Part shown: one piece after another, positions 11,548 to 22,603 of the stretch
Layout: every line of letters starts with the position of its first letter
Numbering within the stretch: position 1 is the stretch's first letter
Assembly (NCBI RefSeq): GCF_040954645.1
Contig: NC_092805.1
Location: forward strand, 72,835,186-72,899,185
Direction: 5' to 3'
Source: Diabrotica undecimpunctata
Taxonomy: Eukaryota; Arthropoda; Insecta; Coleoptera; Chrysomelidae
Length of the DNA stretch: 64,000 bases
Notes under the pieces: model-generated
The model's database searches: none
The model's input: only the letters and a program-made list of their open reading frames with translations
What the model was told of the DNA's origin: nothing
Position numbers and translations under genes: made by a program

Positions 11548-11710
11548 TTATATTTGACACCACATTTTTTTTTGTGTTTTTTGTGAAACAGTTGAATTAA
11601 ATACCAAATTTTTTTGACTTTAAAAAATGGTGGTCTGTTCATATTTGGGTTGGGTAAAAGTCTCCGTGAGAAGAAAACACCAGGAACAACGTGTCATAGA
11701 TAAATATTTA

Positions 11711-13346
11711 CATTCATGGACAAAAATTTCGAATATTTTGGAATTTTCCAATTTTTTTTTTGTAGTCACTATTATTTCAAAATAATTTTAGATTACTGAT
11801 AATACTAATATAGTAGGCTGATGTAGTCAACTGGTTTGAAATATTTTGATGTTTATTTTGACGTTTATTCAGTGGTTAGTGTCATTCGTACATTTTGTCA
11901 TAACAATCCTTCTTCACGTAAAGGAACAATCATACTAATTCGGTTATTTTTAATTTATTTTTAAGTTAAATTAAATATTGTTTTTATTTAACTAAGTTTA
12001 AAAACAAGTATCTCACTAATTCCGCACTGCGATGAAGTCTAAGTGGCACATATTGTAATTGTGTACGAGGAAGGATATGCACAAAAAGGTATCGCACGAC
12101 GTCTCAGCAGAACTGAATCTATAGTTTCAAATACTCTAAAAAGGTACCGCGAAACAGGAAATTTTGTACGAAGGCCTGGTCAAGGACGCCCAAGGTGCAC
12201 AACCTCAATTGATGACCGTTTAATATGAGTTCACAAACAGTTAGACGAATATCAAAAGATGACCGGTTTTTGGTTCTTAATTCTACACGAAATCGTTCAT
12301 TGACAACAATGTACCTCAGAAATGAGCTATTAAATGTTAAACAAGTTAATGTGAGTTCATAAACAGTTAGACGAAGATGAAAAGAAGCAAACTTAAAGCC
12401 CTGACGCCCCGATAAAGCTCCACGTCTTCTCCAAAATCATAAAGCTCGTCGTTTGAAATTTGCAAGAACACATATTCAATGGAATATTGACAACTGAAAA
12501 AACGTTCTTTTCACTGATGAGACCAGAATCCTATTATGGAAGCCAGATGGTCAAAACTACGTCTACAGAAGAGTGGGAGAACGATTCGCCAGCTGCAGTC
12601 TTGCCTAGACCGTTAGTTTTGGAGTTGATGGCATAATTCTTTGGGAAGGTATTTGTTAGGATGCACGTACCGCACTTGTGGAAGTGATTGGACGGATAGC
12701 TGGTGATTCTTACGTTTAAGACATCCTGCAAGATCATGTTTTGTCATATGTTGGTTACATAGGATACGAAAGATTCATGTTAATGCATGATAATGTTCGA
12801 CCACATGCCGCTGTCATAGTGAGTAATTATCTTGATGAGGTCCAAATTCGAATATTGGATTGGCCACCGTCAAGCCCGGATTTAAATCCAATAGAGCACA
12901 TGTGGGATCATCTCAAACGCAGCATACAAAGAAATCCCGTTCCAAATACGATACAGCAGCTTCGGCTTGCTGCACAGGATGAATGGAATGCAATTTCCCA
13001 AGGATATGTAGAAAATTTACTTGCAAGCATGCTGGGAAAGATACAAACAGCAATAAGAGCTAGAATGGGAAATACTCGTTATTGATCATGCACTTCTTTC
13101 AGTTTAAATCAGTTATTTAAGCAATTTAAATTATCATTTAAGTTTAAAGTAAAATAACCTTATTTACCTAATATTAAACATTTATTTTTTTCACAATTTC
13201 CTCGCCAATAAAACTTAAAATTGTTCATTAAACATTAATAAAATAAACTCTATTTTACAATAAACGACTTGCTTGATCAGAATTTATTTTGTAAAAACAA
13301 AAATTTGAAAATTTCAAAATTTTCGATATTTTTGTCCATGAGTATA
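11711..13346 (+). mobile_element. Tc1-like transposon, copy 1
   Basis: Ends carry inverted CATGGACAAAAAT motifs followed by similar AT-rich sequence (left from 11711, right ending about 13346), next to TA dinucleotides. The interior has Tc1 transposase parts in order. A second copy of the same family, inverted and 3'-truncated, lies at 30981-31872, and the two match closely through the 5' flank and transposase. Confidence 0.8.
12040..13085 (+). pseudogene. Tc1 transposase, broken
   Basis: The N-terminal paired-type HTH is visible at 12043-12228 (EEGYAQKGIARRLSRTES, then GRPRCTTSIDDR). The middle around 12420-12640 shows HKARRLKFARTH, FTDETRILLWKPDG (first catalytic Asp) and VYRR in shifted frames. 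The C-terminal 114 codons (12741-13085) are intact with MLMHDNVRPHAA (second Asp) and DWPPSSPDLNPIEHMWDHL (Asp and the final Glu of the DD34E triad). Several frame changes and stops separate these blocks. A short direct duplication near 12230-12370 (the GTTCACAAACAGTTAGACGA block occurs twice) is one cause. Confidence 0.82.
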
Positions 13347-13470
13347 TAATATTGCAATTAGTTATCAATCAATTTTACCTGATATTTCAATTTTAAACAT
13401 CAAAAACAAATTTAAATTAGGATCTTAAGATGGGGTGAGATCTAAGTCAATAAGCATGCCACACAGGTGT

Positions 13471-13569
13471 AGGTAATGGATTTTGACAAGAGCTATAACC
13501 TTGTAAATATTAGGTAAACTTGTGTACTGCATCGGCATGACTCATAGCTCTTTTCAAAATTCGTTACCT
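13471..13569. repeat. Imperfect hairpin, ~27-bp arms
   Basis: AGGTAATGGATTTTGACAAG at 13471 is mirrored at 13542-13569 (reverse complement AGGTAACGAATTTTGAAAAG), with ~44 bases between. The right arm runs into the target duplication of the next small element. Confidence 0.6.
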
Positions 13570-13575
13570 CTATAG

Positions 13576-14168
13576 CATCGAGTTAGAATCGATGGAGAAG
13601 CTATGAGCATATTAACGTGTGTATTAAAAACGGCGTAGGTAGGCGTGGCTAACGGTGATACCAATATAGCGGTGGGATCATGGCCGGACTCAATAATATT
13701 AAAACTGCTATAAAAATATGACTACTTATTCAGAAGATTTAATCATAATCTACAAAGTGCAATACATTTTTAATAAACTATGATTTATTTATCCAGCAGT
13801 AAACACTAAAAACACGATATATTATACATAAAGATAAATTAATAGTCAAATACTATTAATTTATTCTCTGAAGTACGGATCATTACTTTGTTTACATATT
13901 TGTATACTAACCTGTAGAACGTTATTCCTGAAGATTTTTTATTAACATTGCTTCCGCCACTGCAACTACGTTGAGAACAAGAAACCATTATTATGCACTA
14001 TCACAATATATTATTACAGTTTCTATAAAAGGATTATAAAACTAAAAATATTCGAAAAACAACAAACGTAAATAAACATATATGATCTGTCAAAAGTGTC
14101 AAAACAATATGGCCGAAGTGAGGTCGTTTTTATCACGTGATGCCCTCTACATAGATTCTAACTCGATG
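13576..14168. mobile_element. Small non-autonomous TIR element, 8-bp target duplication
   Basis: 593 bp bounded by CATCGAGTTAGAATC and its exact inverted copy, flanked by perfect direct repeats CTCTATAG (13568-13575 and 14169-14176). Weaker inverted similarity goes on for another ten bases or so. No coding capacity. An 8-bp duplication fits hAT-type mobilisation, though the ends are not a classical hAT TIR. Confidence 0.65.
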
Positions 14169-14176
14169 CTCTATAG

Positions 14177-14443
14177 TCATTCAGTAATTGTTTTAAATTA
14201 AATAATTTCAGTCATTTCATTAACATGATAATGATGGGTTGGCAGTGGTGGGCGTCTGTTGAAGGTTAAAATGCCATAAAAAATAAATTAAATTTCTGAT
14301 TATTTTTGCTGTATACTGAGGTACTAAAGGATTAGTTTTACCGTTAAATAATATTTTTAATAACTCATGACATTACAATGTGTAGGTATAAAATCGGTCA
14401 TTAAAAGATTTATTAATTATTTTGTTCACTTCAATGATACATA
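14177..14443. other. No recognisable gene
   Basis: AT-rich intergenic sequence; I see neither a coding frame nor a repeat boundary. Confidence 0.5.
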
Positions 14444-15678
14444 ATATCGTCAGTTGACAAGTAAAACTCACAAAGTACAAAAATAATCGAAATTGGTATT
14501 TTATCACCAAATGCATCAATGGTTTAAGATCTTTGCCTGAAAAAGCCACTAGCTACAAACATCGTTTCATCACAGACTTTCAATTTGAAATATTTCATTA
14601 TTTGCAAATTTCGATAAGATCCCGGCAGGTAAAAGTCATGCTTACATGCTATTTTGTGGGTTATGTTAGTTCCGTTAGTTGATTTAATCAGTATTTATTA
14701 TTGTTTGCCGTTCTTTAATTGTAATAATTACTTTAATAAATGAAACTTTGTTTAAAACCCATTTACATTTCGTCCTTCCTTTATTGAGTGTACCTTCTGT
14801 TATAGCATGAGTTTTTAGACAATATTTCGGCAGGTAATATTCACCAAATACATTTTTTTAAAAAAAGTCAAAAATAAGGTTTTTTTAATAAAAATTCTGT
14901 AATTTAAGATAGCTTAAACTGTTTCTTAAAATAAGTACCTTCTGGTATAATATAGACTTCTTTCTTCATTCGTTGAGTGTACCTTCTGTTACAGCATGAG
15001 TTTTAGGTCTGCTTGCTATTATGCTAAATTCAGTACTAAATTTAGTACTAAAAATATTGTATTTAAAAATAAGATGCGCGCGCCGATTCAGTACTAAAAA
15101 TTAGAGCATGTTCTAATCTCTTGTACTAAATATGATGAAATATTATGATATTAAGTTAAAGTGAGGTTAGTCTCAACTACTCGTAACCATTTTTAAACAA
15201 AATATTATTAGTCATTTGTAAAAGGTTTTTATATGCCAAACGGTCTTCTACTAATAATTTTTCATTCAACATATATAATATTCCTTTTATAATAATTTAT
15301 AATATATATTATAATTTATAATATTTCTTTTACCTATATATAATATCCCTTTGCCTAAGCTTCTTCTTTCCATCCATGTTTTCTCTATACACGCTTTTTT
15401 TAAGAAGCGTATGATTTTTTTCTTTATTGCTAGCATCATTATTATTAGACTTCGGCAAATATGCAAATAAAAATGTAGAAAATATGCGCATAAATATGCA
15501 CGTGTTTACCCGAAAATATGCAAATATTTTACAAAATATGCATACAAATAATTAAAAAAATCGTAAAATAGTAACAATTTTATTTAAAAAAAAAGTGTAC
15601 ATAACTAAATATTTCCTACTATTCATTAAGATTTACATTTATTTTAAGTAACTACATCATTTTTAAGTATGAATAAAC

Positions 15679-17660
15679 TTATTTAGAATTATGGTAACAA
15701 TAAATGACCAAGGGGTGTTCAAAATTTTCTAACAAAAACTTGTGGCTTCTGTCTGAGTACATATATTTATATATGGAAAAACTTCGTTCAACATCAACTG
15801 ATGTAACGGGAGCATTTTTCAAACTAACCAAAACATTTGGTTCTAAATTAATTGTTTCCGAAATATTTCCAGCTAGAACACTGACTACTTCAGAAAGAAT
15901 ATGGTAACCTTTATTTTTTTTGGACAGTTTTGGTGATTCTAACTGAGTAATTGTTTTTTGAACAAAACTAAAATTTGATTTTATAAATGAAAGTTCTTGT
16001 TGAAGCAAGTTACTCTGAAAAGTTTGTTTAGAATCCAAAAGAGATTGGGAACTTCCATCTGTTAACGTATCAATTATGTTCTTTATTTTAACAAAATGAT
16101 CTGCATAAAAATTAGCTGCTTCTAACCATGTTCCCCATCGCGTTAAAATAGGTTGTGGTGGAAGAGCAATGTTAGGTAGCATTTCTTTATAAAGTTAAAT
16201 TCTTATAGGAGATTTAAGAAATACTTTTTTCACACTGGATATCATGGTATTTACAAGAGGAAACTTTTTTCGTATTTCCTCTGCAACTCTGTTTAATCCA
16301 TGCGCTACACAAGTAACATGTATTAAATCTGGGAAAAATATTTTTAAATTTTGTCCTGCTTTCACCATATAAGGAGCAGCATCCGATAAAATAAGCAGTA
16401 ATTTATTAGAAGGAATAGTTGTCGGAAGAAACAAAGTTGCTAATGTTTCTTGTATAAAACGCGAAATTGTTAAAGCATTTGTTTTCTCAAGTTGCTGGCA
16501 TGAAATAAGATGAGATTTTGGTAAGGTATCTTCTTTAAGAACACCAATCAATAAATGAGCAATATACTTTCCTGAGGAATCAGTGGTTTCGTCTACAGAT
16601 ATGTAAAAATAATTATCTGCAATTTCTTCCTTAATATTAATTAACACCGACGAGTATAGCCCGTTCACATTATTTCTTCTTAGAGACCGATCACTTGGAA
16701 CATTAAGTTTGCAATATTTTTTTAGAAACGAACTAAAATTTACATTTGCTAATTTTGAAAGCGGTATGTTTGCAGACACTAATGCGCGACACAAGTCTTC
16801 ATTAAAAGTTTCTTGCTCATCTAATTTTTTTGAAGTAGATTGGAAACATTTAGCCATTGAAGTTTGATGTTTTCCTCCTATTTTTCCTTTTTTGCAATGT
16901 GTGAAGCAGTTCTCACATGTTGGTCTATCTGAAATTTCTTCTCACATGCTATCTATAAATAAAAATAAAAACCTTTATTTTAACCCAACCTTTAAAATAT
17001 AAAAATATACAAGGTGTTTTTAGTTAATAAAATAACTGGTTTGGAAAAAAAACACTCGCTAAGTGTTTTAAATGCAGTATTAATCCACAAATTAGTTTTT
17101 GTTACTAACCATTAGTACATCATATAACTTATTTTAAAATTCAACAAAAGTTTTTTTTTTGTTAATTCAATTACAATAAAAATAATTGTGTTTTAGAATA
17201 GCTGACTTCATAAAAAAAAGTAAAGGTGAAAAATTTTTCTAAATACACACCATTGTATTGTACCATGGACAATTTTTTCTCACTAAAGGAAGCTATTTTT
17301 CATTTAAAAACAACCTACGAGTACTAAATTTCAAGTAAATACGTTTATTGGTTTTAAAGTTATTGTTGTTATTAACTAAAAGAATTTAATTTTTTTTAAT
17401 TTTAACACCCTGTATCTCGAAAAGTAAATAAGTTTGACCCCTCATTAACTATATCGTTTTGTTCAATATTTCGAGTATCTACAGTCAAACGTTGTAAGTG
17501 TCATTTGGAAACACCCTGTATGTATGAAATATTAGATATTTAATAGAAAATATTAGATACTTACAATTTTGCCACAGACTGAACAGTAGATTTTTGCCAT
17601 ATCCATAGACAGCTCTTCATAAGGTTTAATCCAAGTTGAAGCACTGGTTGTTTTAGGCAT
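15679..17660 (-). pseudogene. hAT transposase, two exons, broken
   Basis: Exon 1 (17660-17565) encodes MPKTTSASTWIKPYEE and the first half of a BED/CGGBP1-like zinc finger (YCSVCGKI). It ends at a GTAAGT donor. Exon 2 begins at 16952 after TTTATAG and supplies the His half (QHVRTASH). A one-base loss in an A-run near 16887 shifts the frame before the DUF659-like region (ISVDETTDSSGKYIAHLLIG, then LILSDAAPYMVKAG and HVTCVAHGLNR). An in-frame TAA at 16195-16197 separates this from the C-terminal part (LTRWGTWLEAANFYADH; hAT dimerisation motif PVTSVDVERSFSIYK). Frame change plus stop mean it is dead. The family is related to the elements that gave rise to CGGBP1-like genes. Confidence 0.82.
17010..17518. 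mobile_element. MITE inside the hAT intron
   Basis: 509 bp between TA dinucleotides, with ends CAAGGTGTTT and inverted CAGGGTGTTT, lying wholly inside the intron 16953-17564. No coding frame. The ACAGGGTGTTT type of end is typical of mariner-derived MITEs. Confidence 0.6.
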
Positions 17661-19239
17661 TATAAAATCACAATCTTCCTTTTTGTTACGCACAACGAGT
17701 GTTTACGCTTTGAATATCAAAACAAAAATGATTTACAAATCTGAGCATCAAATTAGAAATGTTTAGGTACCTAATTCAATAAACTGGGAGATTTTGGAAA
17801 ATCCCTAAATTAGGAACAAAACTATTAGCCGTTTACCTGCTGTTAAGATACAATAAATTGTAGATAGATTTGGGGATTAGATCATAAAATGCAAATGAGC
17901 GAACCCTTAGCGATTATCCAATAACTGAATGCCTCAGTGACCGAGACTTTCTAAGAATGTTGAGGGCTACTTAAATTGATCTTCTTTGAAATTGTAAATG
18001 TTTTGTACCTGTAGAGATTACGTACTTAGATCATTTCTTGATTAAAATGACTACAAAATTTTATACAAGAATTGAAATAAATTGGTATGTTTAAAAATTT
18101 TCAAATACAGTATAAAAAACTGAACTTTTATGCACTTTATGCAAACTTTTATAAAAATATGCCAAAATATGAAATATTTGCATAAAATATGCACAATATG
18201 CAAAATATGCAATATGCATATTTGCCGAAGTCTAATTATTACAATTAAAGATACTGCACATAATTGAAGCTTCTTTTTCACAGTCATTATTTACCTGTGT
18301 GTTTTGTTTACTCTAATCGTAAATCAAACTTCATTATTAGGAATACAGAATTGGTAGAGCGCATGCCTACATGCTAATTAAAATGAAGAGAGTTGCAAAC
18401 ACAGGCACACATTTTTCATACTAAATCGACTTGCGCAACTAACTAATATTATTTTTAGTATTGAAATCAGTATTGAAATTAGTATAATGGTAAGTGGACC
18501 TAAGACAATATTTCGGCAGACGAAATTCACTAATTACGTTTTTCTCAAAAACTTCAAAAATACAAAATTTTTTAATAAAACTCTATAAGATAAGGTAGCT
18601 TATCTGTTTCTCAAAATACCTTCCTTTATTAAGTGTACCTTCTATTATAGCATGAGTATTTAGACAATATCTCAGTAGGTAAAATTCACTGATTGCATTT
18701 TTCCCGAAAACTTCAAAAAATACACAATTTTTTAATAGAAACTCTATAACATAAGATAGCGTAAACTGTTTCTCAAAATAATTACAGTCTGTTATAACAT
18801 TTTGTTTACATTCCTTCCTTCCTTCAATTAGTGTGCCTTCTGTCATTGCATGAGTTTTTAGACAATGTTACGGCAGGTAAAATTAATTAATTACATTTTT
18901 CTCAAATATTCAAAAATATACAATATTGCAATAAAAACTCTATAAGATAAGGTAGCTTAAATATTTTCTCAAAATAATTATCTTCCGTTCTAACATTGAT
19001 TTAAACATGGATTTTTTATGTTAGAATATGCTTTAAAACTCCAATATATCTGGTCTTCCAATATTGTACTTAGTGAGTTTTACTTGTCACCTGACGATAT
19101 GGTTATGAAAAACTGATAGGTATGTTTTTATAGATTTCTTCTTAGGAATCCGAAAAGAATACATGAATGAATTAAACAAATGCATGTTGTTGACTGGATG
19201 CCTACAAAAATACCAGGTTATGTTCTAAACATTAAAAAA

Positions 19240-19525
19240 ATGGTTTCATAAAAGTAGGAACAAAAGCTATTTATTAGATGATACAGTTCCAACAATATTT
19301 GATGAGATTCAAAAATATGTACAAATAAAGGTAAAACTTTATGGCAATTAACTCAATGAAGTTTTTTAACCATTTTTAGTATAAGTATAAGTATTTTTAG
19401 TCTAGAATATGCTGGTATCTGATCGGCCTATGGTGGAGCAGTACGGCAAGAGATAAGGGCTTGCGGCTAGGTGATACTCCTCCATAGATCCCTACCGGAA
19501 GGGCGTGGAACGCCTAAATACCGGG

Positions 19526-19592
<67 letters not shown>

Positions 19593-20212
19593 TAAAATTA
19601 TGTTTATAATTGAAAATTTTCAGTTAAGTATTAGATATTAATAATCCTCTAAACATAAATTGTCTTTGTATTTTGAAATTATCTAAAATAAAGTTCAGAA
19701 TATCTTTTATACTTCCATTAAGTGATACTGTTACGAGTGATCTTTGTAATAACCTGAAGAGCACAGGTCAATACCACTCAATTGTTTTGCATAAGAACAA
19801 TAGATCTTTGTTAAAACCAAACCAAACAAATATATCTTTTTTGAAACTTTTAAATTTGACAGTTTATTTTAACTGGGTCTTGATTAGGATATATGGACAA
19901 TATCCCCTTCACTCATATTTTTAAATTTTGGTTATTATGACCGATACAACTCCAAATACGAAACTATTTTTAAATCTAATAACCAATTTCATTGTTTTAG
20001 GGTACTAAGCGATCTCATTCAGAAAACAGAGAATTTTATACTCCAACCTCCTTAGAAATTCTATCAACTTTATCACAGGCAGATGATTATGATACTCCAC
20101 GAAAGAAACGGTTGAGAAAACTATTATTTCAAGAAAAAGTCAAAAATAAACAGAAAATAAAACAAATCAAGGTATTGCAGTTACGAAAGTCAAAGCCGAA
20201 AACGGTTTTTTA
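19240..20212 (+). pseudogene. Possible THAP-like split gene fragment
   Basis: Left block (about 19240-19330) reads KWFHKSRNKSYLLDDTVPTI then F; the L-x-x-x-VPTIF ending is the hallmark of the C-terminal part of a THAP zinc finger. It stops at AAG|GTAAAA. A TTTTAG acceptor at 20000 opens a second block in phase (GTKRSHSENREFYTPTSLEI, then TPRKKRLRKLLFQEK), the basic region commonly found after THAP domains, ending at a stop near 20212. The Cys residues of the THAP finger are not clearly visible upstream. It may be P-element transposase or host THAP-gene debris. The intron (19331-20000) holds a microsatellite and a short repeat (about 19420-19525). Confidence 0.4.
19532..19589. repeat. (TA)n microsatellite
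   Basis: 58-bp TA run inside the putative THAP-fragment intron, preceded by a GC-richer ~100-bp block (TATGGTGGAGCAGTACGG...). Confidence 0.95.
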
Positions 20213-20226
20213 AAAAATTAATTTTT

Positions 20227-20361
20227 GTAACAAAATTTATTTATTGAGAACGTACAGGTATGGCAACAACTACAAAGCAAAAAGCTCTTAATCTAATTAA
20301 ACACTGGTATATATAGTCTTTCTATATGTCGTCACATATTGGATAATCCAGGGACGTAACT
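20227..20361 (-). repeat. Putative 3' LTR fragment of the errantivirus-like element
   Basis: The minus strand shows a purine tract AAGGGAGGAGG (about 20362-20373), then AGTTACGTCCC. AGTTA is the usual LTR start in errantiviruses. Downstream are TATATATA and AATAAATAAA, ending around TTTTGTTAC. About 135 bp is short for this group, so it may be partial. No second LTR is present to compare. Confidence 0.45.
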
Positions 20362-20403
20362 CCTCCTCCCTTAGAAAGAAGCATATCCTTGGGGTGTGCT
20401 TCT

Positions 20404-20514
20404 TTACACAATAAATCCTTGGGTTTCTTCTTTTCTTGTTTCTTCTTGTTTTCTTTGACGCACAGTTTTACAATATTTAGTTAAATAATATAAAATTAAA
20501 ATGAAAATTATTAT
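20404..20514 (-). pseudogene. Env C-terminal end (part of TM segment and cytoplasmic tail)
   Basis: Directly left of the mariner element an open minus-strand frame of ~36 codons gives a hydrophobic start and then a Lys/Arg/Glu-rich tail, ending in TAA at 20404-20406 just before the purine tract. Together with the block right of the mariner this is the expected end of a baculovirus-F-like Env. It shows that the mariner landed within the membrane-segment coding sequence. Confidence 0.6.
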
Positions 20515-22601
20515 ACAGTGTGACCCATTTAGATTGGAAACACCTCTATAAAATTTGAAGTTGTTAACCGATTTTAAACAAATTTTTTTTTAATGTCATG
20601 TAATAAAAGGTCTATTGCGGGACAAAATATGAAATATTTAGTTAAATTTTCAGGGCAGTCTACGATACTTTTTCTTCGTCGAAAATGGAGAATTTGTATT
20701 AGCGATTTTTTTATTAAAAAAATTTCTACGTCACTGGATTTAGAGTGGCTTTAAATAGCTATGACAAAAATTTCAATAAAATATATTTATTGATGACGAA
20801 GTTATGACAACTTAAAATTTTAAAACTCACTAAGTTACGAGTCAAAAAAGAACACCCTGTATCAACAGATAACCATAAAACTAATTATTTTTTAAATAAT
20901 TTTAATAATAAACCACTACTAGACAAAAAAATGTTTAAAATAACATAAAAATTTAATGCAAGTAACGCACTTACATTATTATTAATTTTACATGCTACAA
21001 CTTAAATCTCAGTTGCCATGACAACGATATTACTGTTTGACATTATTTGTGTCATACAAATAATGTCAGTGCTAGCATAAATTTATGCATAATATCTGCA
21101 ACAATATTTACTTCAAATTCTTTTAATATTTTGTGTCATGGCTGCAAGATTAAGTTTGAGAGAAAAAATTGAAATTATACGTCTTTTGGGAGATAGCGAT
21201 AAAAGTGCCAGGGAAGTTTGTACAATATTTAATGACAGACATGTGGATCGTCCTAATATTAGCTGCGGTACGGTAAACAAAATAAATAGAATATTTAATG
21301 AATATGGTGCAGTATCAAAACTAATTTTAAAAAATAACCCGTTACAAAGAAGAAGAGGAAATGATCAAATCAATTTAGATCATTTCAGAAATAACCCTAA
21401 TGCTAGTTTAAGGAATGCCAGTTTATATTTGAATGTGCCTCGAGTGAGTATTCGGCGATGTCTTAAGGTAAATAATATTAAACCTTTCAAACCAAAATTC
21501 TTACACACATTACAAGAAGGCGACGAAGCAAAACGTTGAGAATATTGTTTACGGGCCCAAGGGGAATATTTAAACAATATAAATTTTCTAAAAAAACGTG
21601 TTGTTTACCGGCGAAGCCACTTTCATAAAAAATGAGTAGTATCATCACAGAATTGTCGCTATTGGACAGCAGATAATCCCCATTGGGTAATAAACTGTAA
21701 AAGCCAGTATTCTCAAAAAATCAATGTCTGGTGTAGTATACTGAACGAGCGAGTTATTGGTCCTTTCTTTTTTGAAGAAAACTTGAACGTACAGAACTTT
21801 TTAGAATTTTTAAACACCGACTTGTAAGATGCTATTCATGAGCTCCCAATTAATGAACGATTAAATTTGTATATCCAGTTAGATAGGTGTTCCGTTCATT
21901 ACGCCAGAACCGTGAAGCAATGGCTAAATGAAAATTTTCCGAACCGTTGGATAGGCCGGGGTAGTCCGTTGATAGATTGGCCACCCAGATCTTCAGATCT
22001 TACAATTTTAGACTTATTTCTCTGAGGAGTTATCAAACAAAAAGTTTACCAAACCCGTGCAAGAGACGTAAACGAACTTCGTGCAAGAATTCGACAGGCA
22101 TGTGCAGAAATTACTCCCCAACAACTAAGAAATGTAATTAGAAATATTCATAAACGCTACGACAAATGTATCCAATTAGATGGTGGATTGGTAGAGGCAA
22201 CTAGGATTTAAACTAAAATTATGTTTCCATGTTTCTGTTAATACAGAGTGTTTTTTTAACGTTAATACAGAGTGTTTTTTTCTTAGTGAGTTTTAAAATT
22301 TTAAGTTGTCATAAGTTTGTTATTAATAAATATATCGTAATAAAAATTTTGTCATAGCTATTTGACGCCACTCTAAATCCAGTGGCGTAGAAATTTTTTT
22401 AATCAAAAAATCGCTAATACAAATTCTCCATTTTCGACGAAGAAAAAGTATCGTAAAATGTCCTGAAAATTTAACTAAATATTTCATATTTTGTCCCGCA
22501 ATAGACCTTTTATTACATGACATTAAAAAAAAAATTTGGTTAAAATCGGTTAACAACTTCAAATTTTATAGAGGTGTTTCCAATCTAAATGGGTCACACT
22601 G
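20515..22601 (+). mobile_element. Long-TIR mariner-type element inserted in env
   Basis: Ends CAGTGTGACCCATTTAGATT and the inverted copy, each next to TA. Inverted repeats of ~348 bp (20515-20862 and 22254-22601) are highly similar. It encodes a DUF4817-type transposase in the same orientation as the left end. It differs in sequence from the 9158-11474 element but shares the long-TIR architecture. Confidence 0.88.
21138..22211 (+). pseudogene. DUF4817-type mariner transposase, broken
   Basis: The N-terminal 133 codons are open (MAARLSLREKIEIIRLLGDS; DUF4817/HTH region). A stop at 21537-21539 follows, then a frame change. Later blocks are clear: a VLFTGEATF-like motif near 21600-21630 (the usual Asp of FTDE is Gly here), NCRYWTADNPHW, and VWCSILNERVIGPFFFEEN. 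Next come the second Asp region (YIQLDRCSVHYARTVKQWL) and WIGRGSPLIDWPPRSSDLT with the third Asp. It ends with TAA at 22209-22211. At least three in-frame stops (21537, near 21822, near 22024) plus a lost catalytic Asp show it is inactive. Confidence 0.82.
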
Positions 22602-22603
22602 TA

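Larger units (their letters stand above)
15446..18234 (-). mobile_element. hAT transposon with 8-bp target duplication
   Basis: Ends TAGACTTCGGCAAATATGCA (left) and the inverted match TGCATATTTGCCGAAGTCTA (right). Flanking direct repeats are ATTATTAT (15438-15445) and ATTATTAC (18235-18242), 7 of 8 identical. Subterminal regions are packed with AATATGCA-like motifs, the usual transposase binding repeats. It carries one transposase gene with an intron, on the minus strand. Confidence 0.85.
15006..18500. mobile_element. Short-TIR element inserted in the tandem array (host of the hAT)
   Basis: Ends GGTCTGCTTGCTATTATGCT (left) and, inverted, GGTCCACTTACCATTATACT (right), with similarity continuing ~50 bp (TCAGTACTAAA / TCAATACTGAT). 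Flanks are ...TTA and TAA..., consistent with a TA or TWA-type target. Removing the nested hAT leaves about 700 bp without coding sequence, so it is non-autonomous. PIF/Harbinger-like is possible but not shown. Confidence 0.6.
14786..19010. repeat. Tandem array of ~190-200-bp units, split by a nested insertion
   Basis: The landmark GTGTACCTTCTGTTA...GCATGAGTTTTTAGACAATAT recurs at about 14786, 14975, 18631 and 18831. The second unit is cut at 15005 and resumes at 18501, which places the 15006-18500 insertion inside it. Units share the TTCGGCAGGTAA and TAAGATAGCTTAAACTG blocks. This looks like minisatellite-type subterminal repeats. Confidence 0.75.
14444..19100. repeat. Region framed by 35-bp inverted repeats
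   Basis: ATATCGTCAGTTGACAAGTA at 14444-14478 is mirrored at 19066-19100 (three or so mismatches over 35 bp). Between them lie a ~190-200-bp tandem repeat and all nested insertions described separately. The pair could be the ends of one larger element or subterminal repeats; I cannot decide which. Confidence 0.45.

Noticed and set aside
18350..18410. tRNA-like A box (TGGTAGAGCGC) suggesting a tRNA-derived SINE
   Set aside because: No convincing B box at the right distance and no SINE tail; too weak to call.
19091..19115. CTGACGA...GAAAAAC resembling a hammerhead core
   Set aside because: Stem II would be only about three pairs and there is no palindromic helix III; it is part of the 35-bp inverted repeat.
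19420..19525. GC-richer block before (TA)n as a possible SINE or gene fragment
   Set aside because: No promoter boxes, frame or second copy in the window; left as an unclassified repeat.
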